DNA of 54,793 nt, taken from assembly GCA_946497145.1 (NCBI GenBank), contig CAMMJA010000001.1:85334-140126 (forward strand), given 5' to 3'. Positions within the stretch are counted from its first letter, which is position 1; every line of letters begins with the position of its first letter. The notes under the pieces were generated by a model. That model was not told the DNA's origin. It ran no database searches and saw nothing but the letters and a program-made list of their open reading frames with translations. Shown here piece by piece: positions 9,552 through 18,605 of the stretch. The stretch is from an uncultured Mycoplasmatota bacterium (GTDB lineage Bacteria; Bacillota_I; Bacilli_A; RF39; UBA660). The translations under genes were made by a program, and so were the position numbers.

Positions 9552-10574
9552 ATGGTAAAAGATTTAACAAATTCTGTTATTGATCGTCAAAACATATTAA
9601 ATAATGATATGGCGATAGAAGAAATTAAAAAAAATATTTCCGTTCCGGGAATTGTAATAGATGATAAAATTTATTTTACTGTGGAATATGTTGCTTCTTT
9701 CTATGAAGTGGATCCGAGAACAATTAGGAGATATATTGAAAATAACAGTAAGGAATTTAATGAAAATGGATATGAGGTATTAACTGGACAGAGATTAAAA
9801 AACTTTTTTAAAAAAATTGAGAATTCTGGTAAGGACATTAATGTCCTTACCAAGGAAAAGGTTACAAGATTATCTGTTTTTGATTTTAGAGCATTCCTAA
9901 ATGTGGGAATGTTATTATCTGAAAGTGAAAGAGCAAAAGAAGTTAGAAAATTAATTTTAGATATAGTTATAGATTTGATTAATAAAAAAACTGGTGGTGG
10001 AACGAAATATATTAATCAAAGAGATGAAGATTATTTAGAATCATGGTATTGCGAAGAAAATTATAGAAAATTATTCACGGATGCATTACGTGATTATGTT
10101 GTAGAAGGAAAATATAAGTATGCTAGATATACTGATAAAATATATGAAAGTATTTTTAAAGAAAATACAAAAGAATATAAGACAATACTTAATTTAAATG
10201 CAAAAGATAAAGTTAGAGATACTTTCTATTCTGAAGTTTTGGATTTAATATCATCGTATGAAGGAGGATTTTCAGAAATATTAAAGAACGAATATTTAAA
10301 AAAAGGTGCAAGATTAGAATATTATGAAGTTGATAAGTTATTTGATGTATTTTCAGAACAAAAATTATATGAACCTTTAAAAAATAAAGCAAGAAATAAA
10401 ATGGCTAGTAGAGATTTAGCATTTCGTGATGCTCTACACTTAAGGTTAACTGAATATATTAGTCCGTTAGATAAAACTGAATTTGAAAGATTTTTAGGAT
10501 TGAAAAGTCAAGAATTACTAGAACGTATGAAAGATTCAGAAGAAGTTTTTAAGAGGTTAAAAGAGCGTGAATAA
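9552..10574 (+). CDS. DNA-binding/antitoxin-like protein (HTH-containing, partner of Doc/Fic)
   Basis: N-terminal FTVEYVASFYEVDPRTIRRYIE HTH-like segment; overlaps the downstream Fic/Doc ORF by 8 nt; start chosen at ATG 9552 (MVKDL) after AAGGAGG, in frame with the ORF listed from 9534. Confidence 0.6.
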   Translation: MVKDLTNSVIDRQNILNNDMAIEEIKKNISVPGIVIDDKIYFTVEYVASFYEVDPRTIRRYIENNSKEFNENGYEVLTGQRLKNFFKKIENSGKDINVLTKEKVTRLSVFDFRAFLNVGMLLSESERAKEVRKLILDIVIDLINKKTGGGTKYINQRDEDYLESWYCEENYRKLFTDALRDYVVEGKYKYARYTDKIYESIFKENTKEYKTILNLNAKDKVRDTFYSEVLDLISSYEGGFSEILKNEYLKKGARLEYYEVDKLFDVFSEQKLYEPLKNKARNKMASRDLAFRDALHLRLTEYISPLDKTEFERFLGLKSQELLERMKDSEEVFKRLKERE

Positions 10575-11025
10575 AAGAATAATATATATACCTGAAGAAT
10601 TGATCGAACAAATCCACTCTAATACAATTGATGTTAGTGGAGGTGGAGATAAAGGAATTCTAGATATAGGAAGGATTAAATCTGTATTAGTTCATATTCA
10701 AAATGATGATTACTATCCTTATTTTGTAGATAAAATAACACATCTTTTCTTTTTTGTTTGTAAATTTCATGCTTTTGTGGATGGAAATAAAAGATTAGCT
10801 ATAACATTATCAGCTCAATTTTTAATTTTAAATGGCTATGGATTGATATGTGGAAAATTTATTGAAGAAATGGAAAATATAAGTTACCATGTTGCAGCAA
10901 ATAATATAGATAAGGATTTGTTGCATGAGATATTGGAAAGCTTTCTTAATGGAAATTATGATTCGGAAGAGATAAAGCTAAAAATATATGAAGCAATAAC
11001 CAATAAGGGATTAGTTGAAGTATAA
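10567..11025 (+). CDS. Fic/Doc (death-on-curing) family protein
   Basis: HAFVDGNKRLA matches the Fic/Doc HxFx(D/E)GNxR core motif; ~150 aa Doc-like size. Confidence 0.85.
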   Translation: MNKRIIYIPEELIEQIHSNTIDVSGGGDKGILDIGRIKSVLVHIQNDDYYPYFVDKITHLFFFVCKFHAFVDGNKRLAITLSAQFLILNGYGLICGKFIEEMENISYHVAANNIDKDLLHEILESFLNGNYDSEEIKLKIYEAITNKGLVEV

Positions 11026-11084
11026 TGATATTTGTGCATTTTATAAAATAAGAAAATATGCGATACTTATATTAAGTGAACGTA

Positions 11085-11270
11085 TGTGGACAATGTTCTC
11101 AATAACAGATGGCTGATTTATATGATACAACTAAATAAAATATTAGTTCACATATTAAAAATATCTTTGATGAAGAAGAATTAGTTTAGAACTGAACTGT
11201 TAAGGAATTCTTGACAGTTCAAAAGAAGGAAATCGAAAAGTTAAATACTTGGTAAATCGCTCATTACGAA
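11085..11270 (+). pseudogene. Decayed RhuM-family gene fragment
   Basis: Conceptual translation with stops/frameshift: ..Q M A D L Y D T T K * N I S S H I K N I F D E E E L V * N * T V K E F L T V Q / KEGNRKVKYLVNR, resembling the RhuM N-terminal region. Confidence 0.7.
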
Positions 11271-11447
11271 GTATTAGAAGGAAAAGAGAAAAGGAATCCA
11301 TTGATAAATATTGTCAGCATGAATAAAATTAAGTATAATAAAAATGTAATAACGAATCATCAAATAGTATGCTTTTAGATGGCTATTACATAATATAATA
11401 ATAAATACCATTTCAAAATAAATGGTTAAAATAAAAAAGGAGAACAA

Positions 11448-11918
11448 ATGAAAAAGATTGTATGTGGATTGATTGTACTTGGTGGAATGACTTTATTGTT
11501 GAGTGGTTGCGGAAAAGAAACCGCACAAACGATGACTTGTACACTTACCCAAAAGGATGTTGTGAATCAGTATGAATTAGATGCAACTTATGTCGTAAAT
11601 TATAAAAACGATTTGGTTACAGATGTAGAAACAACTGAAATTGTCACATCAGATGATACCACTGTGTTAGATAGTTTTGAGCAACAATTAAAACAAATTT
11701 ATCAAGCCATGCAAGATAACTACGGAGGATACGATATCAACATTCAAAACGATGGACAAAAAGTAACATCCATTGTAAAAATTGACTACTAAAAACTAAA
11801 TTTCGATCAGTTGATTGAAGATAATTCTGCAATGAAGAACTATGTAAACGATAACAATCAATTGACGCTAGAGGGAATCAAAACGATGTATCAATCACAA
11901 GGAATTAGTTGCGAATAA
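11448..11918 (+). pseudogene. Lipoprotein (DUF1307/YehR-like) interrupted by an in-frame TAA; upstream ORF 11448..11792
   Basis: Lipobox LLLSGCG; after TAA 11790-11792 the same frame continues KLNFDQLIEDNSAMKNYVNDNNQLTLEGIKTMYQSQGISCE* to 11918. Confidence 0.6.
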
Positions 11919-11932
11919 AAAAATTGACATTG

Positions 11933-12658
11933 TCAATTTTTTTCGTTTTCAGTATTGAGGGTTCGATAAATAATCTCTGGATATTCCCCAATGATACGTA
12001 TTTCATTAATGATGGTCTCATCTAATAAGTTTTTGGCCTTTAATTCGTCAAACAAGATTTCGATGTATTGTAAATCAGACCAGTTATTTAAATCGACTAA
12101 CAACTGTTTATTTTTGGCGTGCTGTTCGGCGAGAATAGGCGCGTTCAGCAATTGAGTAGAAAAAACATAGAAATCTACATCAATATAACTGTTGGGCAAG
12201 ACGATATAACCAATCGGATAATCAATATCGTATGTTTTGAGATTGCTTAGAACATTCTGATTTTCACTACATAAATGAAAGTCCAGAGTTGAATAATGAC
12301 TAAGAATTTGTAATACTTGATCTAAGTAAGATTTAATTCTCTCGTATTCCAAAATATTGAAATTAAGTAGAATATTGATATAAATTTGTTTCGCAATACC
12401 ATTTGTTACAAGCTGTTTTAAAAATTCTTCCAGAGAAACAATTGCTACCTGATCGATTTGTTCTAATGTCTGATCTTCCACGTTAATCAGGTCTTTATAG
12501 TCGTTGTTGACGAAATCGAAGATAATAATTTTATTATCTCTTGTTCTTGCAATATTAATGAAAAAACCCTCGACGTATTCTCTATCTTTGTTGTTGTTTA
12601 AAAATAAGTTCATGTTGTAAAGATTATTTTTTTTCGCAATTACTTTCATTGTATTCAC
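11933..12658 (-). CDS. Glycerophosphodiester phosphodiesterase-like protein, apparently lacking catalytic residues
   Basis: VEGFFINIARTRDNKIIIFD resembles the GDPD 'G.E.DV..TKDg..VviHD' strand; TLEQ/SLEEFL segment; the AHRG motif is absent. Confidence 0.4.
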   Translation of the reverse strand: MNTMKVIAKKNNLYNMNLFLNNNKDREYVEGFFINIARTRDNKIIIFDFVNNDYKDLINVEDQTLEQIDQVAIVSLEEFLKQLVTNGIAKQIYINILLNFNILEYERIKSYLDQVLQILSHYSTLDFHLCSENQNVLSNLKTYDIDYPIGYIVLPNSYIDVDFYVFSTQLLNAPILAEQHAKNKQLLVDLNNWSDLQYIEILFDELKAKNLLDETIINEIRIIGEYPEIIYRTLNTENEKN

Positions 12659-12773
12659 CTATAACAATATATGTGAAAGAAAAAAATACGTGTCTTCTTT
12701 ATAAGAAAAACGTTGTGAGATAGGAAAAGATCGGTTATAATATTACTAGAAAATAAAAGTGAGGCGACGATAA

Positions 12774-13872
12774 GTGAACCAAAGTGATATCAAAAAATTA
12801 TTACAAAACGATCAAAAAGAAATCCAAGATTTATGGAGGTCACTTTGACGCAGACCAAAAAATAAAAAGAATTGCGCATTTAGAGGAGAAAATGAGTGAT
12901 GCTTCGTTTTGGAACAACAAAGAAGAAGCGGATCAAATCATTAAGGAATTAAGTGAATTAAAAGATTTGGTCGATGGGTTAAAAGAAGTAAAAGAAAAAA
13001 ACTTAGCAGCGTTAGATTTGTGTGAATTGCTAGAAGAAGAAAGCGATGAGGAAATATTGAAATCATTAGAAGACGAAACGATTTCTCTACATGATAAGAT
13101 CCAAAAAATTGGACTTTTGCTTCTTTTAAATAAACCGTATGATAAAAAGAACTGTGTATTAGAAATTCATAGCGGAGCAGGAGGCACAGAGGCGTGTGAT
13201 TGGGCATTGATGCTTTACCGAATGTATTTACGTTGGTGTGAACATCATCATTATAAAGTGGAAGTACTAGATTATCAAGAAGGTGACGAAGCAGGAATTA
13301 AAAGCGCATCATTGCTGATCAAAGGTGAGTATGCTTATGGATATTTAAAATGTGAAAAAGGCGTTCATCGATTGGTACGCTTATCTCCTTTTGATGCGAA
13401 CAATCGAAGACATACTTCTTTTGCTTCCGTTGAAGTAACTCCCGAATTTGAGAATAACGTGTCTATCGAAATTGATGAGTCCGATTTAAAGATAGATGTT
13501 TACAGAGCAAGTGGTGCCGGTGGACAACATGTCAACACGACTGACAGTGCAGTTCGAATTACTCATTTGCCGACTAAAATCGTCGTAACTTGTCAAAATG
13601 AACGCAGTCAGATTCAAAATCGTGAGAAAGCCATGCAATTATTAAAAAATAAACTGCAATTATTAGAAATAGAGAAACAAAATCAAGAATTAGAAAATGT
13701 TAAGGGAGAACAAAAAAACATAGAATTTGGTTCTCAAATTAGAAGTTATGTCATGCATCCTTATTCCTTAGTGAAAGATCATAGAACCAATTATGAAACG
13801 AGTAACGTCACCAAAGTATTAGATGGACAAATTGATCCGTTCATTGAAAGTTGCTTAAAAGGAGGATATTAA
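12774..13872 (+). CDS. prfB: Peptide chain release factor 2, with programmed +1 frameshift
   Basis: Zero frame GTG 12774: VNQSDIKKLLQNDQKEIQDLWRSL then CTT TGA C at 12843-12849, preceded by GGAGG; +1 frame continues DADQKIKRIAHLEEKM... with SPF and GGQ (SGAGGQHVNTTDSAVRITH) motifs. Confidence 0.95.
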
Positions 13873-13873
13873 C

Positions 13874-14761
13874 ATGTGGCCTTTTAATAAAAAAAGATTG
13901 ATTGATGAGAATATTTTAAAACAGATTTATCATAAATCAAGAGTGAAACGTTATGTTCAATTTATCGTGGGGTTGTTTTTAGTAGCCGTTGCCTTCAATT
14001 TATTTTTATCGCCTAACAATTTGGTAGCTGGTGGAGTCAGTGGAGTCGCCATCATTATTAAGCACATTTTTGGGCTAGATCCTTCTATCTTTATTTTTGC
14101 TTCTTCGATCGTACTTTTAATTTTTAGTTACTTTTTATTAGGAAAAGAAAAAACAATGGGCTCAGTTCTTGGTTCTCTACTGTTTCCGTTATTTGTAAAA
14201 CTTACGACCAATATTGATGTATATTTAGATATTGACAACTCACAGTTGTTGCTTGCAGCCATTTTCGGAGGAGTGTTACAGGGCTTTGGAATTGGCTTGA
14301 TTTTTAAAGCCGGATTTACGACAGGTGGAACAGATATTATTAATCAAATTATCTCAAAATATGCAAAAGTTAGCATCGGAAAAAGTATGTTGATGAGTGA
14401 TGGTTTGATTGTATTAAGTGGAATTTTCGTATTTGGTCCGACGAAGCTAATGTATGCATTGATTGTACTATATATTATTACCGTTATGACAGATAAAGTA
14501 ATACTCGGTATCTCTGATAGTAAAGCATTCTATATTATTACAGAGGAAGAAGATAAGGTAAAAGAATTTGTGTTGAAGTATTTGAACCATGGAGTTACCA
14601 TTTTTCAAGCCAAAGGTGGCTATACTAAAGAAAGACAGAATGTATTGCTTTGTGTCGTGCCAACCAAAGAGTACTTTAAATTAAAAGAAGGAATTCATCA
14701 AATCGATCCTGAATCCTTCTTTGTTGTAACAGATGCATACGAAGTGTTTGGAGGAGAATGA
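13874..14761 (+). CDS. YitT family (DUF161/DUF2179) membrane protein
   Basis: NLVAGGVSGVAIIIKHIFGLDPSI, GFTTGGTDIINQIISKY, C-terminal DUF2179-like region. Confidence 0.88.
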   Translation: MWPFNKKRLIDENILKQIYHKSRVKRYVQFIVGLFLVAVAFNLFLSPNNLVAGGVSGVAIIIKHIFGLDPSIFIFASSIVLLIFSYFLLGKEKTMGSVLGSLLFPLFVKLTTNIDVYLDIDNSQLLLAAIFGGVLQGFGIGLIFKAGFTTGGTDIINQIISKYAKVSIGKSMLMSDGLIVLSGIFVFGPTKLMYALIVLYIITVMTDKVILGISDSKAFYIITEEEDKVKEFVLKYLNHGVTIFQAKGGYTKERQNVLLCVVPTKEYFKLKEGIHQIDPESFFVVTDAYEVFGGE

Positions 14762-14762
14762 T

Positions 14763-15647
14763 ATGGGAATTTTTCAGACAAACAGCTTACCTGATAATAT
14801 TTTGCAACAGATCAAGAAAAAGAAATTAGTTTCTCGCTATCTTTTACTGATTATAGCTTTGTTTATTTCGGCTTTATCTTTTAACTTGCTTTTTTTTCCA
14901 ACTAAAATCGTGGCCGGAGGAACGAGTGGTTTATCTATTCTAACGGAACATCTTTTTGGATGGAACCCATCGATTTTTATTTTTATTATCTCAGCAATTT
15001 TGTTGTTGCTAAGTTTTCTATTCCTAGGAATTGAAAAAACTTCAGGTACAGTAGTGGCTACTTTTTTGTATCCTTTCTTTGTAAATTTTACGGCTAATTT
15101 AGCAGATTACATCCGTCTAGATACTTCTGATTTAGTATTGGTTTCTATTTTTGGTGGACTAATCAGTGGGATTACCGGAGGAATTTTGTTTAAAATTGGT
15201 TTTAGTAGCGGTGGTTTAAATATTATTAGTCAATTATTATACAAATATAAGCATATATCTATTAGTAAAAGTAATTTTGTAATCAATGGTATTATCGTAA
15301 TTGTTGGTGGAATATATTTTGGTTGGACGATGGTAATGTATGCTGTCATTGTCATTTACATCAACAGTTTAATGATTGATAAAGTATTGCTTGGTGTATC
15401 GCAAAACAAGGCCTTTTATATTATTACAAGTGAAGAACAAGAAGTAAAGCAATATATTATAGAAAAGTTAAAACACAGTGTTACCGTTTTTGATGTTAAA
15501 GGTGGCTATATGGAAAAGAAACGGAAAGTACTGATGGCCGTAGTGCCTACGAAAGAGTATTTTCAACTAACGGAAGGAATTAAACTGCTTGATCCGAATG
15601 CCTTTTTTGTGGTTATGGATGCATACCAAGTAGAAGGAGGGGCCTAG
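14763..15647 (+). CDS. YitT family membrane protein, tandem paralog
   Basis: Same architecture as preceding ORF (KIVAGGTSGLSILTEHLFGWNPSI, GFSSGGLNIISQLLYKY). Confidence 0.88.
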   Translation: MGIFQTNSLPDNILQQIKKKKLVSRYLLLIIALFISALSFNLLFFPTKIVAGGTSGLSILTEHLFGWNPSIFIFIISAILLLLSFLFLGIEKTSGTVVATFLYPFFVNFTANLADYIRLDTSDLVLVSIFGGLISGITGGILFKIGFSSGGLNIISQLLYKYKHISISKSNFVINGIIVIVGGIYFGWTMVMYAVIVIYINSLMIDKVLLGVSQNKAFYIITSEEQEVKQYIIEKLKHSVTVFDVKGGYMEKKRKVLMAVVPTKEYFQLTEGIKLLDPNAFFVVMDAYQVEGGA

Positions 15648-15714
15648 CCATAAAATTCCACAGACAAAAATACATTTTTATGATATAATGGTTTAGAGTA
15701 AGGTGGTAAGAAGT

Positions 15715-16413
15715 ATGGATTTAATTAGAATTAAAGACGTAAAGAAGCAGTACAAAAATGGCGTTACGGCTATTAGTGATTTAAACTTAGCGATCAAAAA
15801 AGGGGATTTTGCTTTTATCATCGGTGGCTCAGGTAGTGGAAAAAGTACACTGATTAAAATGTTGTATCGTGAAGAGAAACCGACGGCAGGAGAAATTATC
15901 GTCGGTGGAATTAACGTTGCCAAATTAAGAAATAAGAAAGTATATAAATTAAGACGGAAGTTAGGAATCGTCTTTCAAGATTATCGCTTGTTACCCAAGT
16001 TAAACGTGTATGAAAATGTGGCTTTTGCTTTAGAAGTTCTTGGTGCGAAAAAAGACGAAATCAGAGTAAAGACGTTGAAGGCCATCGAACTAGTTGGCTT
16101 AAAAGCGAAAATTCATAATTATCCGGATCAACTATCGGGTGGAGAACAACAAAGAGTGGCCATTGCAAGAGCGATCGTCAACGAACCAAAGTTGTTGATT
16201 TGTGATGAACCAACAGGAAATTTGGATCCAGAGCGCAGTATGGAAATCGTGAAAATATTGGAAGAGATCAATCAAACTTGTAAGACGACGATCATTATGG
16301 CAACCCACGATCGAGACATTGTAAACAAAATGCAAAAACGGGTATTGGTGTTGAAAGATGGAAGATTAGTCAAAGATTATGAGAAAGGAACGTATCACAA
16401 TGAAGATATTTAG
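15715..16413 (+). CDS. ftsE: Cell-division ABC transporter ATPase FtsE
   Basis: GGSGSGKSTLIKMLYREEKPTAGEI, LSGGEQQRVAIARAIVNEPKLLICDEPTGNLDP; followed by ftsX. Confidence 0.94.
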   Translation: MDLIRIKDVKKQYKNGVTAISDLNLAIKKGDFAFIIGGSGSGKSTLIKMLYREEKPTAGEIIVGGINVAKLRNKKVYKLRRKLGIVFQDYRLLPKLNVYENVAFALEVLGAKKDEIRVKTLKAIELVGLKAKIHNYPDQLSGGEQQRVAIARAIVNEPKLLICDEPTGNLDPERSMEIVKILEEINQTCKTTIIMATHDRDIVNKMQKRVLVLKDGRLVKDYEKGTYHNEDI

Positions 16414-17299
16414 AATGTTAGGACGCAGTATTCGCGATGCATTTAAGAGTGTATTTCGTAATTTTAGTTTGTCTTTGGCCTCTATTTCTTGTATTACCAT
16501 TACTTTGATTATCGTTGCTGTATCGATGGTAGCATCTTACAATGTGGAACACTTTTCGAAAGTCATTCAAAAAGATGTTACGATGGTCGTATTCTTAAAC
16601 AACGAGATTACGCAAGAAGAAATTGATGATTTAAGTGAAAAAATCAATTCCTTAGACAACATTGAGACATGTGACTTCAAATCAAAAGAACAATCTAAGG
16701 AAGAAATGATGAGTGAGTCTGATGTGTTTGAAGGCATTATGGGAACTTGGAATGAAGAAGATAATCCTTTAAAAGATTCGTTCTTAATTAAGGTAAAAGA
16801 TATCAATCATATTAAAGATACAGCAGATACCATTAAATCGTTGGAAAAAGTAGATGTTGTAAATTATGGAGAAGAAATGGTAGGAAATTTAATATCCGCT
16901 TTTAAAGCAGTAGAAAAGATTTCTGTTATTGCTGTGGTGGCTTTAATCGTCGTAACCGTTTTCTTAATTATCAATACCATCAAACTTACGATTTTTTCAA
17001 GAAAAAGAGAGATTTCTATCATGCGTTTGGTTGGTGCTAGTAACTTTACGATCAAAACGCCGTTCATCGTGGAAGGAATGGTACTGGGCTTGATCGGATC
17101 CATTATTCCTGTGTTGATTGTTATATATGGATACACTTTATTATTTGATCACTTCGATGGAGTTTTATATTCTTCATTGATTCAAATGGTCAATCCACAA
17201 CCGTTTGTTTATCTTGTATCTATTTTAGTCATTATTATTGGAATGTTAGTCGGAATGATTGGTAGTGCTTCCGCTGTAAGAAAGTATTTGAAAGTATAA
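16400..17299 (+). CDS. ftsX: Cell-division ABC transporter permease FtsX
   Basis: FtsX fold: N-terminal TM, extracellular domain, VVTVFLIINTIKLTIFSRKREISIMRLVGASNFTIKTPFIVEG. Confidence 0.94.
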   Translation: MKIFRMLGRSIRDAFKSVFRNFSLSLASISCITITLIIVAVSMVASYNVEHFSKVIQKDVTMVVFLNNEITQEEIDDLSEKINSLDNIETCDFKSKEQSKEEMMSESDVFEGIMGTWNEEDNPLKDSFLIKVKDINHIKDTADTIKSLEKVDVVNYGEEMVGNLISAFKAVEKISVIAVVALIVVTVFLIINTIKLTIFSRKREISIMRLVGASNFTIKTPFIVEGMVLGLIGSIIPVLIVIYGYTLLFDHFDGVLYSSLIQMVNPQPFVYLVSILVIIIGMLVGMIGSASAVRKYLKV

Positions 17300-18504
17300 T
17301 GAAAAAGTTAAAGATTAGTTTCGTTCTACTTCTTTTATTGCCACTTTGTATACTACCAACCAAAGTGGAAGCAGCAACCTTACAAGAATACATTGATAAA
17401 TTAAATGCTTATCAACAAGAAGTAGATGAGGCACAAGATAAGATCAACCAGACCGAAGCACAGATTAACAAAATAAAAGGTGAAATCAACAGCATCAACG
17501 CGGAAATGAAACAAATGGTGGAAGATATTGAAAGAATGCACGATGAAATTGAACAATACAACGAAGAGATTAAAGATAAAAGTTTACAAACCAAACAATT
17601 ATTTCAATATTTACAAGTGTCAGAAGGCGAAAATGTGTATTATGAATACATTTTTGGAGCCGAAAATATTACAGATTTGATCTATCGTATGTCAATCGTA
17701 GAACAGTTGACAGATTACAACGAAAAGACGATTAATCAACTAGAAGATATGATCGAAGAAAATAAAAGACGCGAACAAGAATTAAAAGAAAAAGAAGTTG
17801 AACTAGAAGAAAGTAAAGTAACACTAAGCAATAAGATTTCTACTTTAGAAGGGGAAAAGATTAGTATCAATGCGGGTGCGATTTCCTCTAGGGAACAGTT
17901 GGCCATCTATAAAGATATGGTAGCAAACTTTGAAGAACTTGGTTGTCAGCCAACCGATGTTATTGGGGTAGATTGTGCGAAAACTGTTTCAGTTTCTGGA
18001 TTCTATCGTCCAACGACGACAGGTTATATTACCGGCTTTATGGGATATCGCGATCTTTCGGTAGCGGGCAATAACTTCCACTTAGGAATCGATATCGGTA
18101 GTGACAATAAGCGAAATGAAAGAGTATACCCAATTGCTGCTGGAAAAATTCAACGTATTTATACCGATAGCTATGGTGCAAAAATGGTATTGATTTACCA
18201 CTATGATGCCAATACTGGAAAGAATTATAGTTCTTTGTATGTTCATTTGAGCAGTTGGTCACCTAATATTTACGAAGGTCAGACCATCACCCCAGATCAA
18301 TACATTGGTTATATGGGAGATACTGGTTTTGCCCTCGGTGTACACTTACACTTAGAGGTAGCCGATTGTAGGTTGTATGATTTAACGGATCGTAATTGTT
18401 ACAATTGGACTCATTACGCCCAATATGTTGAAGATCGTTACAACCAAGGATTCCATGGAGCACAGTCGCTTCTTAACTTACCATCAAGTTGGTCTAGCAG
18501 ATAA
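17299..18504 (+). CDS. Coiled-coil M23 peptidase / murein hydrolase activator (EnvC/PcsB-like)
   Basis: Signal peptide, long coiled coil, C-terminal LytM domain (FHLGIDIGSDN... GVHLHLEVAD); directly after ftsEX. Confidence 0.88.
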   Translation: MKKLKISFVLLLLLPLCILPTKVEAATLQEYIDKLNAYQQEVDEAQDKINQTEAQINKIKGEINSINAEMKQMVEDIERMHDEIEQYNEEIKDKSLQTKQLFQYLQVSEGENVYYEYIFGAENITDLIYRMSIVEQLTDYNEKTINQLEDMIEENKRREQELKEKEVELEESKVTLSNKISTLEGEKISINAGAISSREQLAIYKDMVANFEELGCQPTDVIGVDCAKTVSVSGFYRPTTTGYITGFMGYRDLSVAGNNFHLGIDIGSDNKRNERVYPIAAGKIQRIYTDSYGAKMVLIYHYDANTGKNYSSLYVHLSSWSPNIYEGQTITPDQYIGYMGDTGFALGVHLHLEVADCRLYDLTDRNCYNWTHYAQYVEDRYNQGFHGAQSLLNLPSSWSSR

Positions 18505-18536
18505 ACATGATTCTAAATGGATCATGTTTTCTTGTA
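18503..18536 (+). terminator. Rho-independent terminator
   Basis: AACATGATTCTAAATGGATCATGTT + T-rich. Confidence 0.65.
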
Positions 18537-18605
18537 TTCTGATTTATTACATGATAGAATAAATTATCGAAATTTATGGATAATATTAAAAAAGGAGACG
18601 TAACT

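Noticed and set aside
12784-12846. ORF start at 12784 for prfB (MISKNYYKTIKKKSKIYGGHF...)
   Set aside because: The zero-frame GTG start plus CTT-TGA +1 frameshift site explains the N-terminus better.
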